This document shows positions 53,855 through 63,923 of a stretch of 64,000 nucleotides of DNA, in pieces. Origin of the DNA: Agapetus fuscipes (taxonomy: Eukaryota; Arthropoda; Insecta; Trichoptera; Glossosomatidae); assembly GCA_951799405.1 (NCBI GenBank), contig OX637344.1, positions 13,578,001-13,642,000 on the forward strand, read 5' to 3'. Under the pieces are notes generated by a model, which was not told where the DNA came from, made no database searches, and saw nothing but the letters and a program-made list of their open reading frames with translations. A program made the position numbers and the translations under genes. Position 1 is the stretch's first letter. Every line of letters begins with the position of its first letter.

Positions 53855-54445
53855 ATGAAAGTGAAATGATCGTATTTTTAATCGCTTGGACTAACTTTAA
53901 TAGTTAAGTTTTCAAATATGTTGTATTTTTATAAAAAAAGTATAATATGTAAAAAAAGAAAACAACAAATGTAAAAAATTAAAAATATAGGTATCAACCG
54001 GATTCGAACCCATCATCTTCGCATCTACAGTCGGTCACGCACGCTATTACGCCAGAGCTCCTACATTCCGACGGGAGAAAAATACTGTTTATAAAGCGTA
54101 ACAAATAACTATTAAAATAATATTATGGGTGGTTTGTAAAAGGCGAAAGATTTATTCGTATTGAAGGGAAACCAGAGTATGGGTGGTTTGTGTCCAAGAT
54201 AAAATACATTATATCGTCGGTCGGCGCAAGCAATTCATATTGAAATTTACACATAATTTAATGACCGAAATGAATACCTTAGCGATTTCAGATTGATTTC
54301 ATATTAGAATAGCGCAATCAACATATTATTTTCAATGCATTAAAAATTTCGAAGGAAATAAAACTACAGTAGTTTTTCATATTTGCCCGACGGAGTGCCC
54401 CATACATTTTTGATGCGTACCATCTATGAATATTTTTTTTTTTGG
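53855..54445 (-). repeat. right arm of the large inverted-repeat pair
   Basis: Reverse complement of 51135-51690, with extra sequence at 54120-54220 (GGGTGGTTTGT occurs twice). The tRNA-like module reads CAACCGGATTCGAACCCATC on plus. Confidence 0.75.
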
Positions 54446-55224
54446 GTAGTACGAGTCGCCACCTTAAGTGTAAAACCTAAGACAGCAATCAAGGGTTATA
54501 TTATTTAAAAAATATATAAATCTTTGTAAGCATGTAGAATGTCATTTTCTGTAAGTATATATTTGTCTCATTTCTTGAAAAAAATTTACACATGCAATTA
54601 AATTTTAAGTATTATAAAAAAAAAACAAAATTTTCCTTTTGCATTGATTGTCGAGGCATTCACTTTGTAATCATTCATCATAAAATATAAAATATAAAAA
54701 CAACTTTGTTTTTGATTACTGTGAGTGCATTAAATTCCACAACCGGGTTCACAAATGCTCTCAGTAATTGAAAACAAAGTTATTTATATTTTTTTTCTTT
54801 AAAAATATTTAGTTTGTCAGAAAATACAGATGCATCAAACAAACTTACATTGTTTATAGGACGTTATAAAAACAAAATTTAAATGCATATTCTATTCATC
54901 TTAAAAATAATATTCACAAACAAGTATAATAGGGCTCTTGAGGTGTTATTCACACACATTATGTCACCTAAATGCTTGTTTGTCTTATCTCCAACAGAAG
55001 TGATTTCACATGAGCTATGTTTGCATGTGCGCTGTACTGAGCTACATATGTTTACATGTGTGTCTTATGAATGCTGGACATTGATTTTAAAAATATTAAA
55101 AACAACTCTCACATTATCGTGATTTACGTTTTTTTCTTAGCTCAGATTGTGTGGAATGTGATTGTCATCTTTGAATCAAATGTTAGATTAGCCAAACAAG
55201 CACTGGGGGAGGACAAGTGTAATA

Positions 55225-55412
55225 GGGCTCTTGAAGCGGAGGACGAAAAATATACCATTTATATTTTCCAACATGTTCTTCGCTGGGTTGAAAAATTCAT
55301 ATACCTTTACTACAGACAGGCCACCAAAGGTCCATCCAGCCTTTCAACAACAGGCCCTTTCTTGAAAATTTTCGCTTTCTATAGCGATGACCAAGCTCGG
55401 AGAGGGCTCTAG
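55225..55412 (+). mobile_element. SINE-A fragment lacking the tRNA head
   Basis: Body from AAATATACCATTTATATTTT to ACCAAGCTCGGAGAGGGCTC. An extra scrap of the family's 3' end (GGGCTCTTGAGGTGT) sits at about 54930. Confidence 0.65.
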
Positions 55413-55737
55413 CTTCACACAAAGTAAAGTGCTCGTAATAATTTAAAAAAAAGTGTTCCGACTTTTCCTATTATCAAACTACATTTACAGTCGCTTTTTA
55501 AATGGAATTTTTCAAGCCCACATACTTACTTTCTGCTTATCCTCTTTCCTCTATTACTGGATACAGGCCTCTTCAATATTTTCCACATTTCCCGATCCCG
55601 AGCAACCCAAATCAGCTGTTACCCACTGAACAATATATCCTCAATCCATATTTTAAGTGTCTTCCTACACTGCTTTTGCTTCCACAGTTCTAGAAGTCTA
55701 CGCAGCTTGTCGGTAGAACTAATTATCATAAGAATGT

Positions 55738-56267
55738 CTACAAAGCGACATCTCTGTACTTAGTAAGATCATCAGACTCGTTTCCCATAGAAGTCTTGCT
55801 GGAGCCGTACCGGCTGTCCATATACTGCCTCCTATACAGCGCATCCTCAGGACTAAACATCCCTGATCCTCCATACACCAGGTAATCCCTGGGAACCACG
55901 CCGTGCATATACGGATCTGGCTTCATGTTCTCCAAAGACCTTCCAGACGGCAGTAGATTATTCCCGTAGGAAGTGAACATGTTCCTTGTGTTGACATCGT
56001 GTAACTGCTGCAGCTCCACTAGAGACCCGGCTCTCCCGGGCATGTTCTTGCGGCATCTCCTGTCTAAGCTCCGCGTGTAATGTGGGAACACATAGTTGGG
56101 GGGGATGTTGTGGATGATGTTTTGGTGTTGCAAGATTTGCATAGATGGATGGGGTAGGATGATGTCATTAGGGGGTTGCCAGTATTTGGACATTTTCCCC
56201 GAGAAGTCTGCCGGAGCCTTTTGGATGAACTCCTCGCGCAGGTCGGGCATTGAGTGGGCAAATTTAC
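55738..56267 (-). CDS. membrane-protein exon E (last exon, cytoplasmic tail and stop)
   Basis: 530 nt after TTCTCATTGCAG; phase 1 in. It begins SKFAHSMPDLREEFIQKA and ends SMGNESDDLTKYRDVAL-stop. It is rich in Tyr, Met, Asn and Arg with several possible tyrosine-based sorting or phosphorylation sites (SKYWQP, DYLVYGG, RRQYMDSRYG). No domain recognised. The C-terminal DVAL-stop is not a classical PDZ ligand. No clear polyadenylation signal was seen on the minus strand just below. Confidence 0.78.
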
Positions 56268-59200
56268 CTGCAATGAGAAGAATAAATGTTAGGTAATGAG
56301 AAGAATAAACTTGGCCTTATCACATACAAAGCTCTCCATGATGCAGCTCCTTTCTACATCCAAGAGCTGATTGTCTCAAAAGTCCTGGGCTCAAGGGAGC
56401 AAACACTAAGATCAGCAGAGAACGGAGCGGAAACCCTGCTAAATGAACCTAGAAGGAAAATTGCCACTGTTTTCGGAGACCGTGCTTTTGCAGTGGCCGG
56501 CCCTGCGACCTGGAATCAACTACCACCAGAAATCCGGAGGTGTAAGACGATTGAGGACCTAAAGAGGAGGATGAAGACATTTTTTTTCACCCAGTAAAAT
56601 ACTAAGCGCCCTTGGAGTGACATTGAGTTACGAAACGGCGCTGATAAAGAAATCATCATCATCATCATAGGTATATTTTATTTCTTACATTCTCTAATTA
56701 AGTAAGGCTCACTTTGTTCCAACGTAATAAAGAAAACTTTTGTCAAACTTATTTAATCTGTAATAAGTATTTCAGAACACAGAGACCTAGGCAGGAATGA
56801 AGTTAATGGAGCTACAAAAAAATGGCGACATATCACGTAGGTATAATAATATTCATCATCATCATCTTAAGGCAGTGCCTTGTTCTGCCAGCCATCTTAA
56901 TCTGTTGGATGCCATTTTCTAGAGCTGTGAATAGGAGGAGACATCCATAATCTGTTTCAAATTCTGAAAGTATGAAGTTCTTGAGTGACCTCGTGTTCGT
57001 CTTCCCAAGATCTTTCCTGTAATGATTTTGCTGAGAAAGGTGCAACGTCTAATCAAATGTCCTATTAGTTTGGTTGTCCTCTTCGAAATGTGACTTATAA
57101 GCTCTCTTCTGTCCTTTTCTACTTGCAACACTTTTTTGTTGGACTGCCATTTGGACTGCCTTTAATAAAAATAAAAAAAAATTGGTGAATGCTATTTTAT
57201 TTAATTTGTGTGAATCACACTTCAAGTCTCAAGACACTCTCAGTTAGTATTTAGAATGCATTTGACTTGTTGATAATGAAGCATAGGTTGCACTCACTCT
57301 GCTCCCTGATCATGCCATAGTTGGTGTAAGCAAACAGCTGCGGGGCGTCCACAATGTCAGACGAGACAAAGTTGCTGGCGTTGAACTCGCTCTCTGTCAA
57401 CGCTGGCTGCAGGTTGTTCACTATCTTAGAATTACTGAAAATAAAACACATACAAGGATGTAAATTCATTGTTTAACAACCAGAATTGGATCGGTCCGTA
57501 GTCCAGTGGCAACACTTTGGACTAAATGTAAGGTTGTGGGTTTGAGGCCCGGCGGAGCACAAAAAATACATCATTTATATTTTCAAACATCCTCTTTGCA
57601 GGGTAGAAAAATTTATAAACCTTTACCAATGACCGGTCACTAAAGTTCCATCCAGCCTTACAGCAACTGGGTCTTGCTTGAGAATTGGCGTTTTCTACAG
57701 CAATGACCAACCTCGCAGAAGGCTCTTGAGGTGTGATACACACAAAAACAGCTCTCACCAAATAAACCATCCTATATAACAGGGGTGCCCATACTTTTTC
57801 TTGAGAAGATCGACCTAGCAAAAATTTATGAATAGGAGATAGACATTTTAACTGTTTATAGCCCACCAAATATAACTCATAAAAGCATAATTTATAAATA
57901 TTTATTAGGAAAAAAATTAGTATAAATAAAACTACATTGAGTGCAAAATGTCAAATCAGTTTTAAGGTCGATCACTGAAATTTTAGCTATCCTCGGCAAT
58001 CGACCTTAAAACCTCTTGCGATCGACTGTATGGGCACCTCTGCTATAATATGATATTATTTATATATCTTTGTAGTCTAGTACGGAGGTATGAGTGTTAC
58101 CCTAGGATGGCCTGCTTAACCATCTCGCCCTCGATGAGCTTGGATGCGTAGTAGGACTGGATGATGACTACGCCTATCACGATCGCCAGCAGCCGCACCA
58201 CGTAGAACACCAGCTCCGTCATGCCGTAGAGGGACTGCAGACCCTGCAGCATGCAAACCAATACATATGTATTGTACATCTCTGGGCGTATGGAGGAAAA
58301 ACAATTCACATACCAACATAAATGTGGTGGAAATCAAGCATTTGAGAAGCATGACAAGAAAAACTCTGAAGGATAGGGTTAGGAATGAATGGGTTAAGAA
58401 AGAATGTAAGCTTAAAGAAGATGTGAAAGTTAAGGTACAAAAGAATGTGATGACATGGTTTGGGCATGTGGAAAGAATGAATGATGATAGACTGACAAAG
58501 TATACATACAGAGGAAGTGTAAAAGGAAAAAGAGGTAAGGGACGACCGAGAAAAGTATGGAGTAATCAGATTGAGGAAAATGTCAAAGAATGGGATATAC
58601 AAAGTGAGCGTAAAAGAAGAAAATGCATGAAAAAGGTGATGTGGAAGTGTGAAAGGAAAAAGAGGTCAAGGACAGTATGGAGTGATTTTTATTCACTTTT
58701 TAACGATGTTAAGGTATTTTTGGAGCAGTTTTCACAGTAAAGGTATCCAATAGCATACATAAAACTGTACTTAATTACTGATATTTTAAATAATGTTACG
58801 ATTTTAGTTGGGGTTCTCTTGTAATTAACCTGCAATTATTTATTATTACAGAATTTATTGGACACAGTTTGGTTCCCAATTAACAATGTACTATTTCTAG
58901 CTCTTGCTTTCGACTTCACGGCTCAATGTTTTAATTGACACTCTGTCCTGCACACGATTGCGGTTTATATTTATATACATTCATATGGAAGTTTCTCAAC
59001 TGTTCTTGATTTCTCGAGCATAGTTGATGATTCCAGAGTGTTGTTCTACCAGCGTGATTAGAATCACGTCGCTCGTAACAAAGTACCTAAAGAGATGGTG
59101 TATGTACATATGTATTTACCCAGTGTCCTATGCTCATGTAAAACACAAAGCAGCACTCTGGAATGAGGATGAGGATCACAGCAATCAGCCAGCCCAGGAT

Positions 59201-59986
59201 GCACTGCAGGTTGTCCTGGAACATGCGCATGGACTACTTGAAAACATTCGTTTCATTTCCCAAAATCAATGTTCTCTTGACTTGTCTTTTCTTATATCCT
59301 GCCGCCATTCCTCTAGGGGTGGCCGGTACCTCCACACAAGTGCCTCCACTTGACTCTGTCCTTGCATACTTCTTTCATCTCATCTAGTTTCATCACTCTT
59401 TTCATGCACGCTCTTCTCTTGTTTTCACTCTGTAGATTCCATTCATTCGCAATATCACTTATCTGATCAATCCATTCTTTCCTAGGTCTTCCCCTTCCAC
59501 GCTTACCTATTATATTCCCTTTATACACTTTTTTTGTCAGTCGGTCTTCATTCTCTCACTCTTCCTATCTCAGTAAAATCAATTCCTCGACTCATAGGTT
59601 AGTATGAGGCTGACCACCCATACTGTAAAAAATGGTTCACTTTGCGAATGTCACCCCTGTTCAGGGAATTCTCAGGGATGGTCGGCAAAAGTTGCAGGGT
59701 GTAGGTTTTTATGTTGTAGGTTCACATGCGGGATCCGGATGTACAAGCGCGAAATTGTACGTGTTTGCTTGTGAAAATGCATATAATGTGAATGCCCAAT
59801 GTTACATATCTTTGCAACTTAGATTAGAGATTAGATTAGTACCGTGGCCAGTCCATGGATGAGCACGGCCGTGGCCGTCATGATGCCGAAGTAGCAGACG
59901 GCCAGCAGGAAGGCGGCGGGCGGAAGACCAACCTCGGACTCCAGGATCCACAGCAGCTCGTAGGCAAACGCTATGGTGTACGAGAT
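55738..59986 (-). CDS. multi-spanning membrane protein with long cytoplasmic tail (five exons, 5' end missing)
   Basis: Gene span. Exons in order of transcription: 59986-59843, 59233-59120, 58243-58101, 57434-57298 and 56267-55738; together 1068 nt or 356 codons with the stop, all phases consistent. At least three membrane segments are visible: PAAFLLAVCYFGIMTATAVL, LGWLIAVILILIPECCFVFY and LVFYVVRLLAIVIGVVIIQ. A fourth is probably in a missing upstream exon, so the plan is tetraspan-like. About 220 hydrophilic residues follow, with several Tyr/Ser/Asn-rich stretches. I do not recognise the family; insect tetraspan proteins such as MARVEL-like, claudin-like or DUF4728 are candidates only. Introns are largely built from LINE and repeat fragments. 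No gene symbol is justified. Confidence 0.75.
56297..56669 (+). pseudogene. CR1/L2-like LINE 3' tail with ATC repeats
   Basis: Encodes LGLITYKALHDAAPFYIQEL, FGDRAFAVAGPATWNQLPPE and IRRCKTIEDLKRRMKTFF, the C-terminal tail of CR1/L2/Rex-like reverse-transcriptase proteins. It is followed by AAGCGCCCTTGGAGTGACA, ACGAAACGGCGCTGATAAAG and a TCA repeat. Antisense to the host gene, inside its last intron, about 30 nt from the exon E acceptor. Confidence 0.7.
56850..57135 (-). pseudogene. LINE reverse-transcriptase C-terminal remnant
   Basis: The minus strand encodes RTTKLIGHLIRRCTFLSKII, TGKILGRRTRGHSRTSYFQN and MAGRTRHCLKMMMMN with frameshifts, the tail typical of insect LINE polyproteins. It ends in an ATC-repeat tail (56855-56870 on plus). 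Located in the intron between exons D and E of the membrane-protein gene, same strand. Confidence 0.65.
57298..57434 (-). CDS. membrane-protein exon D (start of cytoplasmic tail)
   Basis: 137 nt, acceptor TTATTTTCAG|TAATTC, donor CAGA|GTGAGT; phase 2 in, phase 1 out. It encodes NSKIVNNLQPALTESEFNAS, NFVSSDIVDAPQLFAYTNYG and MIREQS. Soluble and polar, no recognised motif. Confidence 0.75.
57492..57770 (+). mobile_element. SINE-A copy in host intron
   Basis: Full-length copy (CGGTCCGTAGTCCAGTGG ... CTCTCACCAAATAAACC) antisense to the membrane-protein gene, immediately followed by a hAT MITE. Confidence 0.85.
57780..58042. mobile_element. hAT MITE, 263 bp, in a host intron
   Basis: CAGGGGTGCCCATAC at the left, GTATGGGCACCTCTG at the right. 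Flanking octamers CTATATAA and CTATAATA match at 6 of 8. The interior CCTCGGCAATCGACCTTAAA is shared with a scrap at 13418-13470. Confidence 0.75.
58101..58243 (-). CDS. membrane-protein exon C (transmembrane segment)
   Basis: 143 nt with acceptor CATGCTGCAG|GGT and donor CCTAGG|GTAACA; phase 0 in, phase 2 out. It encodes GLQSLYGMTELVFYVVRL, then LAIVIGVVIIQSYYASKL and IEGEMVKQAILG. A hydrophobic helix is followed by an amphipathic, charged juxtamembrane part, which suggests the last membrane crossing before the cytoplasmic tail. Confidence 0.75.
58310..58695 (+). pseudogene. RTE-like LINE C-terminal fragment in a host intron
   Basis: Encodes IKHLRSMTRKTLKDRVRNEW, VQKNVMTWFGHVERMNDDRL and GKRGKGRPRKVWSNQI, a divergent relative of the tail of the 10468-13275 protein. 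It sits on the opposite strand to the membrane-protein gene, between exons B and C. No reverse-transcriptase core remains. Confidence 0.7.
59120..59233 (-). CDS. membrane-protein exon B (transmembrane segment)
   Basis: 114 nt, phase 0 at both ends, donor CACTGG|GTAAATACA. It encodes SMRMFQDNLQCILGWL, then IAVILILIPECCFVFY and MSIGHW. The acceptor TTCAAGTAG|TCC has a weak pyrimidine tract; a downstream AG (TTCCAG) would also keep the domain but change the first residues. A LINE fragment ends about 45 nt upstream. Confidence 0.65.
59277..59555 (-). mobile_element. RTE-like LINE 3' fragment in a host intron
   Basis: Close copy of the 3' end of the 10.4-13.3 kb LINE, with an open 71-codon remnant (GKRGRGRPRKEWIDQISDIA ... 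WRHLCGGTGHP). It occupies half of the intron between exons A and B of the membrane-protein gene, on the same strand. Confidence 0.8.
59586..59840 (+). repeat. family C copy touching a host splice donor
   Basis: Runs from CTCGACTCATAGGTTAGTAT to AGATTAGAGATTAGATTAGT. The next two bases (AC on plus) are the GT of the exon A donor on the minus strand. Confidence 0.85.
59843..59986 (-). CDS. membrane-protein exon A (transmembrane segments)
   Basis: 144 nt, phase 0 at both ends. The acceptor reads TTGTTGCAG|ATCTCG and the donor CACG|GTACTA. It encodes ISYTIAFAYELLWILESEVG, LPPAAFLLAVCYFGIMTATA and VLIHGLAT. The reading frame is closed within a few codons after the donor (TAATC repeats give TAA). 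The intron immediately after the donor is the GATTA tail of an interspersed repeat. Confidence 0.75.
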
Positions 59987-60081
59987 CTGCAACAACACAC
60001 AGGGCTTGCTTAACTTGCTATTTGTAAAGTTGTAGATACAGCAGAACAAGGACATTATTTAGGTGTAATGCAATTAAAAAA

Positions 60082-60516
60082 ATATCGACGGTTAAAAGGA
60101 AGTAAAGGAAGTAATAAGCGACGTTACGGTCAAAAATGAGTTATGAATGCTATCTTACTTAAAATTATCCGCTCTTTCTAATGCGCTAACTCCCATAGCT
60201 CTACTTTGTGTTGTTTATGCCCAAGCAAACAACTGCGTTTTCGAAGTATGGTTTTGGTGTGACCGACAAGATTTCGGTCTTTTTTGTCCTAAAGGCGCTT
60301 GTGACATAAAAAAATGTACAACATCGTAAAACCACATTAATAGGAATGCCAATAAATGCCTTTCTTTTTTAATTTTAGAGCTGTTTTGACTTTAATGATA
60401 TGATAAAAAAAAAAAAAAAAAGTTATGCCATTTTTCTGCAATCTCAAACTTTAAACTGCTCTCCTGAACAATTTAGTTTTTGTCGCTTATGCCCTATTGC
60501 CTTTTGACCGTCTATT
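60082..60516. mobile_element. second copy of the 430-bp MITE
   Basis: Same termini (TCGACGGTTAAAAGGAAGTA, CCCTATTGCCTTTTGACCGT) and high identity over the whole length to 23340-23771, with a longer A-run near 60405. Confidence 0.75.
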
Positions 60517-60564
60517 TATATACACTATCTTTTTCATCCTAATTAATCTGTTATTCGAAAATGA

Positions 60565-61135
60565 AAAAGTCGCTGAACGATGGAAGGAATATCTTGAAGA
60601 TCTCTATTGTGGCAATGAAATCGAAGATGAAAGCCTTTATATGGAAAAATAAGAAGAAGTAGACCCCGATCGTAAAGGACCTCCTCTGACATGGGCTGAA
60701 TTTGATTTTGCAATAAAGGCCTTGATGGATGGAAAAGCACCAGGGATAGATGATATACCTGCTGAGGTTCTGAAGAATGTGGACGAACTGTCAATGACAG
60801 CACTTTATCAAATTGTAACTGAATGCTATGAAAAAGGAAAATTGCCCAAAGATTTCGTCAAGAGTAAATCAATAACAATACCAAGAAAAGGGAATGCGGC
60901 AGACTGCAGCAACTATAGAACAATCACACTTTAATCCCACGCATCCAAAATACTCCTGAACATAATAAAAAACAGGTTGAAAGGAAAAGTGGAAGAACAG
61001 CTTGGAGAGGATCAATTTGGATTTAGAAAAGGAAAAGGAACGCGAGAGGCAATTTTGGCGCTGAGACAGATCCTAGAGAGATCACTAGGCGTGAATCTTA
61101 CAACATACACAACCTTTATAGATTTAGAACAACTA
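60565..61135 (+). pseudogene. decayed reverse-transcriptase fragment (LINE)
   Basis: Several open pieces in one order: AERWKEYLEDLYCGN, then LMDGKAPGIDDIPAEVLKN, NYRTITL followed by a stop, NRLKGKVEEQLGEDQFGFRK and TTYTTFIDLEQ. These are the N-terminal reverse-transcriptase motifs. In-frame stops (near 60650 and 60932) and loss of everything after the first catalytic block mark it as dead. The type resembles insect endonuclease-reverse transcriptase LINEs; the clade is unsure. Confidence 0.75.
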
Positions 61136-61779
61136 CTTTTAATCTATTTGTGGGATTTTTTTTGTTTGGATTAAGGCACATTACTGAGTATGTATCCATT
61201 TTTCTTGTTTATATAATTGTGTGTCTGTATCTGTTTTTTCTCCTTAATCTTTCGTGGATTCAAGATATTCGGAACATGAAAAGAATTCAATTACTTTTTT
61301 ATCACAAAATTTATTCAATTATATCTTAAAGCATTAAATGAAATAAAGAACATATGGGCAAAAAGGTATAGCGAAGCCAGACTAAAAACTGCCCGGAGGG
61401 CCTAGCAGCCAACCGTGCGAGAGCGCGGTTTGGTCTGCTAGTAAATAAATAAATAATGAACTGAAGGGGCATTTGAACGAGGGCGCCGCTGTGATATTTC
61501 TGACTACTCAGTCAACTGGTGATCAGATTAATAGGCATCACTACGCTAGAAGCTTGGTAGTTGTTGCTTTAGCCCTGAACACAGAAGAGTGACTGATTGT
61601 AATAGATTTTGTTTTTCAATAGTATTTAGTACATAATGCTTTTTTATTTTATAAAAGTTTGCAGACCACTGGTTTACCCAATGGGCTAGGGGGTAGATTT
61701 ATTTATATAGCCTATAAGGTTGTGAATGAAAAAAAATGGGGCACTTGCATCAGTCCCACCACTAATTCAGGAAAAAGCA
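61136..61779. other. AT-rich, with one GC-rich hairpin
   Basis: CTAGCAGCCAACCGTGCG and CGCGGTTTGGTCTGCTAG (61403-61442) form an imperfect stem with an AGAG loop. Otherwise nothing recognised. Confidence 0.45.
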
Positions 61780-61945
61780 AATAGAATGGACTCTACACAA
61801 AGTTACAAATTCCAAAACAACCCTCAACAGTGTAACATCACCTCGCTGGTAGCGTTTTCTCAAGCCCAGCGAGCGAACGTCACACTTGTATGGGACAACA
61901 CTCCTTAGCAGCTAATGACAAAATATTTGCCTTTTCCTTCTCCTA
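61780..61945. repeat. family E copy
   Basis: AATGGACTCTACACAAAG end and CCAGCGAGCGAACGTCACAC interior. Confidence 0.55.
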
Positions 61946-62207
61946 TGAACCTTATTTTTTTTTAAAAAAAAAATCTTGGCAGGTTGGTACCATAAAAAGA
62001 AAATTGGTACGTAAGTAAATAATGGGCTAGTACAGTGCGTATATAGCCCTGCAGTGTATAATGCATTGTATAAATTATAATGCAGTGATTCCCAAACTGT
62101 GCGCAATACAACGGTGCCGCCATATTCAATTGGTGCCAAATATTCAATTAAAAAATTTGGCAATTTCCTTGTAAGGTAATTGTTTCTAATTCTCCAATTT
62201 TGCGCCT

Positions 62208-62355
62208 GATCTAATCTAATATAATCTAAGCTGCAAGTATATATATCATTTAAGATTTATATTCAATGCATTCCCAAGCAGACATGTATAATTTCGCGCT
62301 AACACATGCCGCATGTGGACCTACATTATAAAAACCTAATCTCAAATGAACATAA
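62208..62355 (-). repeat. family C fragment
   Basis: TGATCTAATCTAATATAATC tail and GCTAACACATGCCGCATGTG body. Confidence 0.7.
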
Positions 62356-62639
62356 GCTCTGCATTCTGACAAAATAAGGGTTCATTGAGGGGTGATAGTT
62401 AAGCTGAAAGCTGTGCCTCCAACCCTCCCCCCCCCCCGCCGACGATTTCAATTAATTTAGAAAAAAAATGTGACGTATACCGGGCGATTATTTAGGAGTC
62501 TCTGGTGTAATGTGTTACAGCAATTATTGTTGTTTCCTTAAAATCACAATATTTGGTTTATTCCACGCAGCTCCATTGTCTGGGAACTCGTGAGAAATGC
62601 TAATAAACGAAGAGAGACATTCTAATTACAGTGCAGGAA

Positions 62640-62800
62640 TTACAAATTCAAAACATCCGTTCCGACTCCAGTGCAAATCGGGTCGCTAGGGATAAGGCAA
62701 ACTATTAGTATTCGGACCCTAGTTACATAGACCTGTGACGTTATCAAATTCTGACGTGCTATCTTTTGATATAGTTGCTTTCTAGAACAATTTACACGGC
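62640..62800. repeat. family E copy
   Basis: AATCGGGTCGCTAGGGATAA and TACATAGACCTGTGACGTTA interior. Confidence 0.5.
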
Positions 62801-63426
62801 TTAAAATGAATTTGGATGACAGCTATTACGACTTTAGGGCCTTCAAATTGCTGTAATCAATGTTTGTTTCTTCAACAAAATATTTCTTAAATTGTAACAA
62901 TTCAGCTGACTTCACGTTGAACTATCATTTTTAGCCACGTGGGTCTGTAGATTGAATTAATTAATTTTAGGCAACTTCACACCGGAAGTACCGACCATAA
63001 ACAAAACACAGCAAGTGTGTTGGTATTCCTGTATTGACAATGGCGGGCGGCTCCATCGTCACATTTGGTCACATTGTAACCTAGTTGTGTTAATTTACGT
63101 GTTTAAAGCACACCGCAGCCGGTGTGAATGTTAACTGTAAAACAAAGACACTTCATGTGCGTGGATATCAATTCATTACTTGCCCAAGTGCAGTTATATT
63201 AGTTAACTAATGGGGAATGGTTAATAGTCCGCTGTGTCGACTAGGTACCTACCAGGGACGTTGGATGACTTATAAGTTTATTAAAAAGATGAGAAGTGTC
63301 AAGGGCGGGGAAATACACCATAAAAAAGTAGCATAAATATGCCTAAGCAATAAACGTCAATCCAAAGCTCAAATTAAAATAATGTGTCGTAGACATGCTA
63401 TTTTTTTTATTTAAACCTATGAAATT

Positions 63427-63545
63427 TCTTGACTAGTATAGGTGGGTATGCGGCTGATCCCACATACTGTAAAAAATGGTTCACTTTGCCGATGCCACCC
63501 CAGTTTCAGGACAGGAATTACAAAGTTTATGTTCATGTGAATTTG
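63427..63545 (+). repeat. family C fragment
   Basis: TTCTTGACTAGTATAGGTGG to GGTTCACTTTGCCGATGCC and TTTATGTTCATGTGAATTTG. Confidence 0.65.
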
Positions 63546-63559
63546 TTTTTTTTTACTCA

Positions 63560-63760
63560 TGCAGCATGTAATGAGCCATCTTCAGAAAAGCTAAAATCTT
63601 GGACGTAATGCGAGGTTTAACGAAAATAACACACACAATATTACAAGATTACATATCAAGAAGGCAGAAGCACATTTCCTCACTTCAATTTACCTACTCA
63701 TTACGTTTACGATTTTAGTTTTTCTGAAGATGGCCAAGAGGACGAAACCGGCCAAAACTC
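63560..63760. repeat. foldback with CTGAAGATGGCC ... GACGAAACC motif
   Basis: GCCATCTTCAGAAAAGCTAA at the left pairs with TTAGTTTTTCTGAAGATGGC at the right, which continues into CAAGAGGACGAAACCGGCC. No ORF. Confidence 0.55.
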
Positions 63761-63923
63761 ATTATTTGTTCAATCGACAAATAAAAATATTAATTAAATT
63801 AAAGAGTGTTTTGTTTTAAATGGAAATCTACAAAGTTTCCGCTGAACCCTTTTGTAAATTGTCAGACAAGTTTCTTGAGGAATTCCCCTTGGGTTACGTT
63901 TCCCTCAAATCGTCTCTGTAAAA

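Noticed and set aside
55502..55693. 63-codon ORF MEFFKPTYLLSAYPLSSITG just downstream of the membrane-protein gene.
   Set aside because: No known motif, no splice or promoter context, and within the expected length for chance.
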